Shown here one piece after another: positions 1 to 6,596 of a stretch of DNA of 41,935 bases. The first letter of the stretch is position 1. Every line of letters starts with the position of its first letter. The DNA is from a virus, in the IMG/VR virus record IMGVR_UViG_3300032246_000527, positions 1 through 41,935 of that record; one strand, written 5' to 3'. The notes under the pieces are model-generated. The model saw only the letters and a program-made list of their open reading frames with translations, did not search any database and was not told the origin of the DNA. A program made the position numbers and the translations under genes.

Positions 1-652
<652 letters not shown>

Positions 653-682
653 GGTGCTGATTTCCTTTCGGTATGGTAAGGA

Positions 683-745
683 TTGCCAATTGGCAACAGT
701 GGATAAACTCATAGGCTCTCAGCAGAAAGCCTATTGATTTACACA
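683..745 (-). other. Intergenic hairpin element, copy 1
   Basis: On the minus strand a stem ATAGGCT/AGCCTAT is followed by GAGTTTATCCACTGTT and the palindrome TTGCCAATTGGCAA, then the ribosome-binding site of the next gene. The same layout recurs between other early genes (copies near 1175, 1755, 39901, 40679, 41257 and 41675). It could be an RNase III processing site or a weak terminator; the sequence shows only the structure and the repetition. Confidence 0.6.
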
Positions 746-750
746 CTGGA

Positions 751-909
751 TCAGACCAAGCGGCAGTCCTCGCATTGTCCGAAGTAAAACACGCGATTGG
801 CAGAGAGTGACTTAGCGGTACGTGTGGATGACTTAAGGTACTCAGTGCCATTGCACACAAAACGAGAGCCGATAGGGATACTGCGGAAGGGTTTTGTCAG
901 GTGTTTCAT
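751..909 (-). CDS. Small early protein, paralogue of the 41493-41660 product
   Basis: 52 residues starting at ATG 909, preceded by TAAGGAGAACACC, a ribosome-binding site nearly identical to that of several early genes here. The body F-x-x-IP-I-G-x-x-F ... YLKS ... NRVFYFG aligns along its whole length with the 55-residue product at 41493-41660 (IPVGTPF ... YVKH ... YRVCFFRG). The two are therefore duplicated members of one family lying at opposite ends of the window. I do not recognise a function; position suggests a host-takeover role. Confidence 0.8.
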   Translation of the reverse strand: MKHLTKPFRSIPIGSRFVCNGTEYLKSSTRTAKSLSANRVFYFGQCEDCRLV

Positions 910-919
910 GGTGTTCTCC

Positions 920-1152
920 TTAGTATGGTGTGGTTGTGATGGTGTACTCGCGCACTTCTGCTGAATCCTGAAAAAACTCAACATAAAGCATTTTGTTTTC
1001 TTTTCCGTCATCCTCGAACAACAGCGCATTACTCCAAGTGCCAGAGAGGTAATCGTCCCACCCTCCGACATTCTCAAAGTTTTCGATTGTCCCGATTTTA
1101 TTCAGGATGTCGTTCGCAGCGGCCAAGCGCTGTTCTGCAAGTGAATACTCAT
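920..1152 (-). CDS. Small acidic early protein, start region apparently frameshifted
   Basis: The open frame (LAAANDILNKIG ... to TPY) has no ATG and no ribosome-binding site of its own at its first usable codon (TTG 1126). A perfect site, AAGGAGAACACC with ATG at 1152, lies just upstream but one base out of frame. One added base after that ATG would give MEYSLAEQRLAAAND, a natural N-terminus. So the contig, or the phage, carries a 1-base deletion near 1149. The restored protein would have about 77 residues with roughly 15 acidic and 5 basic ones. An acidic DNA mimic is possible but unproven. Confidence 0.6.
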
Positions 1153-1174
1153 GGTGTTCTCCTTCGGTGAATTA

Positions 1175-1250
1175 TGCCAATTGGTAAGGGATAAACTCTA
1201 GGACACTCCGTAGCTTGTGACCAAGCGTTAGAATGTCCTATGATTTACGC
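1175..1250 (-). other. Intergenic hairpin element, copy 2
   Basis: Minus strand: AGGACATTCT ... AGTGTCCT stem with a long internal arm, then AGAGTTTATCC and CCAATTGGCA, followed by the ribosome-binding site of the gene starting at 1152. Same layout as copy 1. Confidence 0.6.
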
Positions 1251-1251
1251 C

Positions 1252-1518
1252 TTACATCCCAACCATTGCAGCGCGGATACTGGAGACACTGTATGGCGCT
1301 CCGTCCGGTGTGAAAAACTGGCCAGAGGCTGACAGGCGCTCTTTCATAAGGAAAGAGGCAGACTCACGCGGAGAGTACCCATGTTTGTACCACGAGGTGT
1401 CCTTAGCGGAACTGATGCATTCCTTTGCTAAGTTGTACAGCCCTTCGTCGTTGTTGACCCACAGGGATACATTCCAGTGATTCCGGTTTTTGTGACCGAG
1501 GTATTGTTTATTGGACAT
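1252..1518 (-). CDS. Conserved small phage protein (88 aa)
   Basis: Runs from ATG 1518 to a TAA inside the next hairpin element. The pattern WNVSLWVNNDEGLY at the N-terminal third and F-T-P-D-G-x-x-Y-S-x-x-x-I-R-A-A near the end belongs to a family of small uncharacterised proteins I have seen in many enterobacterial phages. No enzymatic motif, signal peptide or membrane segment is visible. The Shine-Dalgarno match (GAAAG) is weaker than in its neighbours. Confidence 0.8.
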   Translation of the reverse strand: MSNKQYLGHKNRNHWNVSLWVNNDEGLYNLAKECISSAKDTSWYKHGYSPRESASFLMKERLSASGQFFTPDGAPYSVSSIRAAMVGM

Positions 1519-1833
1519 GATATTCAGCTTTCAAATAATAAGGCTTGTCCCAACGACTGCCTTACAGTTTGAAAACTGTTCCCATTGTGTCCTAAGACCG
1601 TCCGCCGGAAACCCTCGCATATAGCCCGAGTCAGCTATCAGTTACTGCCTTTGTGATGCTCTCGCGTCTGTGTTGCGCAGTGATTCCATTATGAGGCATC
1701 ACGCAAAAAACTGTACATTTGATTTTTTCTATCAGGCCAACAGGTACGATAGTTTGTTCCTATTGGCTATCTGTAGAGTATCAAGAGGCACACTCTAAGG
1801 CACCTTTAAGATGCCCTATGATGTACTGCCTGA
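1519..1833. other. Intergenic region without a convincing gene
   Basis: About 315 bases. It contains hairpin element copy 3 at its right side and, at about 1725-1738, a tract GATAGAAAAAATCAAA (minus strand) closely resembling GATAGAAAAATTCAAT near 2341-2356. A 22-codon minus-strand frame starting near 1696 has no ribosome-binding site and is not called. Confidence 0.5.
1755..1829 (-). other. Intergenic hairpin element, copy 3
   Basis: Minus strand: AGGGCATCTTAAAGGTGCCTT stem-loop followed by AGAGTGTGCCTC. It follows the stop codon of the 67-residue gene at 1834-2037 at the same distance as the other copies, but its 3' part is less conserved. Confidence 0.5.
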
Positions 1834-2037
1834 TTACTTCACCAGCACTGCTGCAACTAAACGGTGTTTGTCGTTGTAGATTTTAACAGCACCGAACACC
1901 TGTACCTTATAGCACTGTGCCCACTGTAAAGCCTGTGCGAACGTGAATGCGTAGTGAATGTTTCCATCGCACACTACAGCGTAGCGCCAAAAGGATTCGC
2001 GGATAGTGTTGCGGATAAATGCCTTCAGTGATTTCAT
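1834..2037 (-). CDS. Small early hypothetical protein (67 aa)
   Basis: Start at ATG 2037 with GGGAG 8 bases upstream. Contains FWRYAVVCDGNIHYAFTFAQ, then a short basic stretch, and ends AAVLVK. The pattern of alternating aromatic and small residues suggests a compact alpha/beta fold. It is the second gene after the predicted left-end promoters, a place where T7-like phages put host-takeover proteins. Family not recognised. Confidence 0.75.
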   Translation of the reverse strand: MKSLKAFIRNTIRESFWRYAVVCDGNIHYAFTFAQALQWAQCYKVQVFGAVKIYNDKHRLVAAVLVK

Positions 2038-2052
2038 GCTTTACTCCCTGTC

Positions 2053-2265
2053 TCAGTAGTTGATTTCCAGACCAGCCTTAAATGCCATCTCATTTCGCAT
2101 ACGTTGCGCCGTTGCCAGTGCGTCTTGTTTATCTGTTGTGTGATAGGACGCTTTCTTATTGCCAGCGACGCGCACCTGATATTCTTCAAAATCAGTATCG
2201 AAGCGCACCGAGATAGGCGAACCTGCCAATGTTGCTACACGTATTTCCCTGTAACGTTTTGCCAT
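2053..2265 (-). CDS. Small early hypothetical protein (70 aa), first gene of the early block
   Basis: Start at ATG 2265 with GAAAGGG upstream. Basic N-terminus (MAKRYREIRVAT), then a segment with spaced V-R and Y-x-V residues typical of a beta sheet, then a helix (DALATAQRMRNEMAFKAG). It is the first gene after the non-coding 2.27-3.43 kb region, so it occupies the place of T7 gene 0.3, but no similarity to Ocr is apparent. Function unknown. Confidence 0.75.
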   Translation of the reverse strand: MAKRYREIRVATLAGSPISVRFDTDFEEYQVRVAGNKKASYHTTDKQDALATAQRMRNEMAFKAGLEINY

Positions 2266-2309
2266 GATAAAAACCCTTTCAATATGTGGTTGTTTGCTGC
2301 CTTGTTCAC

Positions 2310-2339
2310 ATTATCGGCGTGGTTTTTGGGTTTCTCCAA
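2310..2339 (-). promoter_or_regulatory. Candidate host sigma-70 promoter for the early genes
   Basis: Minus strand TTGGAG, an 18-base spacer, then GATAAT (5 of 6 to consensus), with an A/T-rich tract just upstream. It is about 45 bases ahead of the first early start codon. The -35 match is poor (3 of 6), so this is a tentative call. Confidence 0.35.
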
Positions 2340-2476
2340 TTGAATTTTTCTATCAACACAAGGAGGGCGATAGGAGCAATCTATTGGCTCTCTGGGACAT
2401 CAATAGTCTGTCCTAATGGGTTCTATAGGATACCCTGAGAAAATCGCTCAGAGAGCCTGTAATGGGCTGCTAGGTG

Positions 2477-2498
2477 TATCCGCATGGGCAACTAATGA
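2477..2498 (-). promoter_or_regulatory. Degenerate phage RNA polymerase promoter (phi-OL-like)
   Basis: Minus strand reads CATTAGTTGCCCATGCGGAT, four mismatches to the CATAGGTTGCCCAAACGGAT promoter used elsewhere in the genome. It sits between the short-repeat array and the first early gene, like phi-OL in T7. Confidence 0.55.
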
Positions 2499-2504
2499 AG
2501 GGCT

Positions 2505-2576
2505 TGTGGTGATCTTGGGTTTATCTTGTGGTGATCTTGTGGTGATCTGAGGATGATCTGAGGATGATCTGAGGAT
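2505..2576. repeat. Short tandem and interspersed repeats (TTGTGGTGATC, TGAGGATGATC)
   Basis: The plus strand has TTGTGGTGATC three times (the first two separated by a short unrelated piece) followed directly by TGAGGATGATC-type units three times. The units share the GATC ending, so the array is a run of about 11-base repeats. T7 carries comparable short repeats beside its terminal repeat. Confidence 0.7.
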
Positions 2577-2928
2577 GTACCTAGAGGTATTCTTGGGGCG
2601 TATGTCTGGCCGCATAGATATCACGGCTGTGAATGTGAAAACGCACCGATAAAAACAGACAAGTAGAAAAGATTTTCTAGAAAGCGCACAGATTAAACAT
2701 GCATCCCAAGTACATCTTTAGAAAAACAATCGATAAACTCTCTGCACTAGATATTTAATCCAGTGAGAATCCTATATAAATCAATGGGTTACGTGTGGTT
2801 GTGACAGTGGAGTGAGGCAGAACAGACGCGCACAAGGATTTCCTGTGGCTTTTGATGGGAAACGCGGAGGGTGACGGGGGAACTTGCGACCGCGCCTTTG
2901 GCGGTAGGGCTTTCAAATTTTTGCAGTA

Positions 2929-2956
2929 AAAGTAGACCACCCTATCCTCAGGTCAA
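2929..2956 (-). promoter_or_regulatory. Possible host promoter
   Basis: Minus strand TTGACC, 16 bases, TACTTT. It lies in the non-coding region upstream of the early genes and points towards them. Weak -10; low confidence. Confidence 0.22.
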
Positions 2957-3297
2957 TCTTCAGATCACCCTAGGATAATCCTGAGGTAACCCGGTGGAAG
3001 TCTATGAGGTAGGTGTTATTGGTGATGATGTAGGTTGTTGTATCTTATGGACAATCTAAGGATTTCTATTGACAATCTTAGATACCTATAGTTGATCTAA
3101 GAAAGATAGAGAATCCCCCTATAGTCCCCCAAAAGATATTTTATTGGTTCGCCATAGGTAATTCCCATCGTCTTCCAAAGGTCAACCTGAGTTGATCTGA
3201 AGGTTCGATGAGAGGCTGGTCTTAGTAGTGATCCATCACCATGCCAGAACCTTCAGACCGTAAGTCTTGAAGATCATCCCCCAGACAAGAGCTTTCT

Positions 3298-3321
3298 CTT
3301 ATCCACTTGGGCAACCTATGG
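3298..3321 (-). promoter_or_regulatory. Phage RNA polymerase promoter, late (AAGT) type, phi-OR-like
   Basis: Minus strand CCATAGGTTGCCCAAGTGGATAAG, here given in two parts: CCATAGGTTGCC then CAAGTGGATAAG. It is identical over the core to the promoter upstream of the capsid gene. It lies just after the last late gene and points into the non-coding region, as phi-OR does in T7. Confidence 0.85.
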
Positions 3322-3430
3322 AGAAATGGATAGGAAGCCCTAGGAGCTATTTTAGGATGTTGGACATAGAAAGTATCTAGCCAATCTTAAAGTCTTCTCC
3401 TAGGGCCTCCTATGGGCTTCTATAGGGATT

Positions 3431-5110
3431 CTATCGATGCCCTGAGTTCCAGCTATTCCAGTTCATTGCGTCAGGCTTATTACCGAGAACTTGGTTCATG
3501 AAGTTCTTCAGCTCATTGTCGATAGCGTCACTTCTGATCTGAGCAGCAGCTTTGTCGTTGTCACGAGCCATGTGCTCAGTCCAGTAGTTCACAGCCATAG
3601 CCAGAGCATCCAGCCGGTCATCGTGTACCAAGGCTCCACGGTCACGGGTGATCCGGGTGAGCTGATACAGCAGACTGTACTTAATGTCCTTGGATGTCTC
3701 GTAGTCACGCTCAATGAGTTTCTGATCGACAATCAACCGGTGTGTCGAGAGAACAGGCTCCAGTGTGTCGATGATCCGGTTCTCCTTCTGAGTGGTGTGC
3801 TTCACCTCCTCAATGGTGCAAGGATAGATTCGACCCAGTACAGGCTTCATCAACTGGGTGTACATACCGTCACCGAAGTTTGCCTCAACGATGATCTGGT
3901 TGACCCGGTGAATCTTTGCGAGTCTCGCTAGGGCTTCCAAGGTCTCCGGGGAGTAACCACCGGACATACCACCGGCAGCAACCAGAAAGAGGTTACCAGC
4001 GAGAATCTTGACGATGGCGTAGCCGGTTTCGTCAGAGCCTCGACCAGATGGGTCAATGGCCATCACACAGCCGGTGTACTCAGACATCTCATTGGAGTGC
4101 CACATAGGGCGGTAGAAGCGATCACCGGTAAGAGCCACGTTGGGCAGATCGTTGATGCACAGCTCAGGAGCAGCCGCCCATGCCACTTTGATGTGGGCCA
4201 TAGTCGGGTTCAGGTTCTGCACGATCAGGTCTTGGACTTTCAGAGGATACCTGTCGCCATCACTGAGGGACGTGTCCAACATGAACTGCAAGGCAAACCC
4301 GGCACGTCCATAGGATGCCCTACGTTCCAGCAGGTCTTCTTCAGAGAACCGTAGAGGGTCTGTAGGTTTCCCGGAGACACTTGGGTTCTTCTCCATAGCC
4401 GTCGTGACCATTGGAGCCAAGCGGCCTTGGTACTTGATGACCTGCTCCAGTTCTGGGTACAGGGCTGGCCAGATACGGATTTCATAGCCACGCTCAGGGA
4501 GCTGGTTGTACAGGGACATCTCGGTCTGTGGTGTACCGAGGTAAAGGATACGGGATGTCGGAAGAGGCTTCAGAATCGCGTCGAACTCTTTGACAGCTTC
4601 GGCCAGCTTATCGCGCATCATCTGGGTGCCGGAGTTACCGGGAACCTCGACGTCATCAGCGATAAGGATGTCTGCACGAGAACCTGTGATCTGACCGGTG
4701 ATACCCACGGACTTCATGGATGGAGAGTGGTCAGGTTTGGCCGGGCCGACATCGAAGGCGATCATGGAGTCCCTCTGGCCTTCTTGTGGTTTCAGGTGGG
4801 CGAGGATTGGAATCTCATTGATAAGGCGCTTGACGAAGGAGCTAAAGGCATCTGCACGTTCCTTCGAGGCAGACACAACGAGAATCTTCAGTTGAGGATT
4901 ACGGAGCAGCAGCCAGCACACGAAGGCCGATGTCAGCCAAGACTTACCGACACCACGGAACGCCTCAATGATTGAACGCTTGGGGCCATGCTGAAGGTAG
5001 TGTGCAATGTCGTACTGGACAGGTGTTGGATCAGGGAGACCGAGGTGTTTCCACACAAGGTACACAAACAGCCTGAAATCGTTCAGGATGCGTTCTAAAT
5101 CATTGTTCAT
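3431..5110 (-). CDS. gp19: Terminase large subunit (DNA maturase B)
   Basis: 559 residues, start ATG 5110. It is the ATP-driven packaging motor and nuclease that moves DNA into the prohead and cuts concatemers. Walker A is EAFRGVGKS with Lys56; Walker B is the ILIADDVE segment near residue 150. The C-terminal nuclease shows AIDPSGRGSDETGY and, later, HDDRLDALAMAV, which supply the acidic metal ligands. Length is close to T7 gp19 (586). It is the last gene of the late block. Its small subunit is not directly adjacent: an 85-residue gene of unknown role lies between them. Confidence 0.96.
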   Translation of the reverse strand: MNNDLERILNDFRLFVYLVWKHLGLPDPTPVQYDIAHYLQHGPKRSIIEAFRGVGKSWLTSAFVCWLLLRNPQLKILVVSASKERADAFSSFVKRLINEIPILAHLKPQEGQRDSMIAFDVGPAKPDHSPSMKSVGITGQITGSRADILIADDVEVPGNSGTQMMRDKLAEAVKEFDAILKPLPTSRILYLGTPQTEMSLYNQLPERGYEIRIWPALYPELEQVIKYQGRLAPMVTTAMEKNPSVSGKPTDPLRFSEEDLLERRASYGRAGFALQFMLDTSLSDGDRYPLKVQDLIVQNLNPTMAHIKVAWAAAPELCINDLPNVALTGDRFYRPMWHSNEMSEYTGCVMAIDPSGRGSDETGYAIVKILAGNLFLVAAGGMSGGYSPETLEALARLAKIHRVNQIIVEANFGDGMYTQLMKPVLGRIYPCTIEEVKHTTQKENRIIDTLEPVLSTHRLIVDQKLIERDYETSKDIKYSLLYQLTRITRDRGALVHDDRLDALAMAVNYWTEHMARDNDKAAAQIRSDAIDNELKNFMNQVLGNKPDAMNWNSWNSGHR

Positions 5111-5186
5111 GGTTTCCTATCAACGAGGTAAGTAAATCGCCCCACAGGGCCGCTATGGGCTTCTGTGAGGCTTTTGGAATACTGGG

Positions 5187-5444
5187 TTAGACGTTGGAGC
5201 TTACGGACGAACCGTTAGGAGCACTACCGACGATCTCGGAGTTGGCATACGCATAATACGTGGCCACCTTACCCACAGTGTCATCTGCGGTCTGCGTTAC
5301 GACACCGTTACGTTTCCACTCAGCGAGTGTCTGACGAACACCATTGATTACGATAGTGTCGCCGCTGGCCGGAGCTGCGGTGGTGTAGCTTACGGTGAAC
5401 GCCTGACCCGGAGAGACATATTTAGATACCAGAAAGATTGCCAT
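5187..5444 (-). CDS. Hypothetical protein between the two terminase genes (85 aa)
   Basis: Start ATG 5444, eight bases after the small-terminase stop. The sequence is rich in V, T, S and A, begins MAIFLVSKYVSPGQAF and ends in a Ser/Asn tail, consistent with a small beta protein. In T7 this interval holds the spanin genes 18.5/18.7, but there is no lipobox, signal anchor or coiled coil here, so it is not a spanin by sequence. A small virion or decoration protein is a guess. Confidence 0.75.
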   Translation of the reverse strand: MAIFLVSKYVSPGQAFTVSYTTAAPASGDTIVINGVRQTLAEWKRNGVVTQTADDTVGKVATYYAYANSEIVGSAPNGSSVSSNV

Positions 5445-5452
5445 ACGATTCC

Positions 5453-5710
5453 TTATTGAGTGAATGAAGTGAGTTGCAGATTGTCTTCGTCAAAGACTGG
5501 AAGCTCGGTGAGGTTGCCCAGTGGAGTACCTTTGGCCGGTATGCCTTCGATCTTGTTGTCCTTGAGGAACTGACGGGCCACGTTAAGCATGGCCGGGTTA
5601 GGTGGGATGGGGATTCCATTTTCATCCACCTGAGGGCCAAGAGCTTCAGTCAAGACTTCTGCGAGTCGTGCGTGAAGATTGGCCAGAACTTTCTCAGATG
5701 CTTTGCTCAA
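5453..5710 (-). CDS. gp18: Terminase small subunit (DNA maturase A)
   Basis: 85 residues, start ATG 5710. It should recognise phage DNA and load the large subunit. The N-terminal helix (SEKVLANLHARLAEVLTEAL), the PPNPAMLNVARQFLKDNKI segment and the acidic C-terminal tail (PVFDEDNLQL) match the usual composition of T7-like small terminases and of the related families with an N-terminal helix-turn-helix. The location between the holin-like gene and the large terminase is the T7 gene 18 position. Confidence 0.85.
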   Translation of the reverse strand: MSKASEKVLANLHARLAEVLTEALGPQVDENGIPIPPNPAMLNVARQFLKDNKIEGIPAKGTPLGNLTELPVFDEDNLQLTSFTQ

Positions 5711-5711
5711 G

Positions 5712-5942
5712 TTAAACTCCGAAAATAACTTTCAATACATTGGCCACTCCCAACTCTTTGCCGAAGATGGCAATAGCTGCACCAATGGCCAGCCACTTGA
5801 TTTGTTGGAGAGACTTTTCGATTCCTTGGAGAGCCGAGCTGAGAGACTTAGAGGTATCCCGAAGTTCTTTCAGATCATCGCTGTGGGAGTCCACAGTCAT
5901 CTCCAGTTTGAGAACCCGGTTCTCGATAGGTGTGCTTGTCAT
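5712..5942 (-). CDS. Holin-like membrane protein (XhlA type)
   Basis: 76 residues. An N-terminal amphipathic coiled coil (about residues 5-50: ENRVLKLEMTVDSHSDDLKEL and onward) is followed by one membrane segment (WLAIGAAIAIFGKELG) and a short hydrophobic end. This is the architecture of haemolysin XhlA-type small membrane proteins. It occupies the position of the T7 holin gene 17.5, between the tail fibre group and small terminase. Its ATG overlaps the stop of the collar gene (ATGA), so translation is coupled. A role in lysis with the amidase at 31889-32344 is inferred. Confidence 0.75.
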   Translation of the reverse strand: MTSTPIENRVLKLEMTVDSHSDDLKELRDTSKSLSSALQGIEKSLQQIKWLAIGAAIAIFGKELGVANVLKVIFGV

Positions 5943-6553
5943 GTTTTGATGATGTAGTTGAGAATGATTGTTGGTTGAGTGTTGTTGTGTGCTGCTCCAC
6001 TACCAGCATTCTGAATGGAGATACCGGTAGCCGCTGCACTGGTATTCGTTGGAGCACTTGTCCACACCACAGGTGCAGGAGCGTAAGTACCAGCTAGACC
6101 ATTTTGAGAACTTGCCTGACCGCCACCGTGAGCATGGCCGGGATCAGTGACACCGTGGTTATGCTGAGGCATCTGAGCAGTTGTCAGAGTGTGAGTCTCA
6201 GCACCACCTGTGGCACCCAAGGTTGCCCCATTGATGCTGCTCCCGCCAGTCGTTAAGCGGTTAGCTGCAGTACCGCCCATATTGTCCTTACCTGCCGGAA
6301 CACGTCCACGGGAATCCGGGAGATTGAACGTAGATGTTCCATCGCCGGAGCCGTAGGTTGTTCCTAGGACTGCGTAGAGATCAGCGTAGGTTGTCCGGGA
6401 GACAGCTTGGCCGTAACACAGAAGCCAACCGCTAGGAGCCGTAGAGCCAGCAAACGGGAGAACGACACCAGCAGGGACGAAACCATCACGAGTAGCGTGG
6501 GTGGTAAGTGTAGCGAGTTGTTTAGCTGCTTGTTGTGCTTTTGAAGAAGGCAT
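5939..6553 (-). CDS. Tail collar domain protein (tail fibre tip or accessory fibre)
   Basis: 204 residues with the phage tail-collar signature: PFAGSTAPSGWLLCYGQAVSRTTY, then YGSGDGTSTFNLPDSRGRVPAGKDN, a T-H-T-L motif, MPQHNHGV, and the terminal QPTIILNYIIKT. This fold forms the receptor-binding tip of fibres such as T4 gp12. It follows the main fibre gene across a small terminator hairpin, so it is probably a second receptor-binding or accessory fibre protein. Confidence 0.9.
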   Translation of the reverse strand: MPSSKAQQAAKQLATLTTHATRDGFVPAGVVLPFAGSTAPSGWLLCYGQAVSRTTYADLYAVLGTTYGSGDGTSTFNLPDSRGRVPAGKDNMGGTAANRLTTGGSSINGATLGATGGAETHTLTTAQMPQHNHGVTDPGHAHGGGQASSQNGLAGTYAPAPVVWTSAPTNTSAAATGISIQNAGSGAAHNNTQPTIILNYIIKT

Positions 6554-6555
6554 AA

Positions 6556-6583
6556 AGAAAACCTCCCCGGTTTCCCGGAGAGG
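6556..6583 (-). terminator. Hairpin terminator after the tail fibre gene
   Basis: Minus strand CCTCTCCGG-GAAA-CCGGGGAGG followed by TTTTC: a 9-bp stem with one G.U pair and a GNRA loop. Confidence 0.65.
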
Positions 6584-6596
6584 GTCGTTAGGTTGA

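Larger units (their letters stand above)
2266..3430. other. 1.16-kb non-coding region; candidate site of the genome termini
   Basis: No supported gene. It lies between the large terminase gene and the first early gene, exactly where the concatemer junction of a T7-like phage falls. It holds phage promoters at 3298-3321 and 2477-2498, arrays of short direct repeats near 2505-2576, and many motifs such as CCTATAGG, CTTAGAT and CTGAGG. In T7 the order phi-OR, terminal repeat with short repeats, phi-OL, early host promoters is found at this place; the same order can be read here. The exact ends cannot be seen in sequence alone. Confidence 0.5.

Noticed and set aside
2755-2940. 61-residue minus-strand frame in the non-coding region
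   Set aside because: No ribosome-binding site, proline/serine-rich shadow-like composition, lies among repeats and putative termini.
4427-4975. Long plus-strand frame opposite the terminase gene
   Set aside because: Shadow of a well-identified gene; no start signals on the plus strand anywhere in the window.
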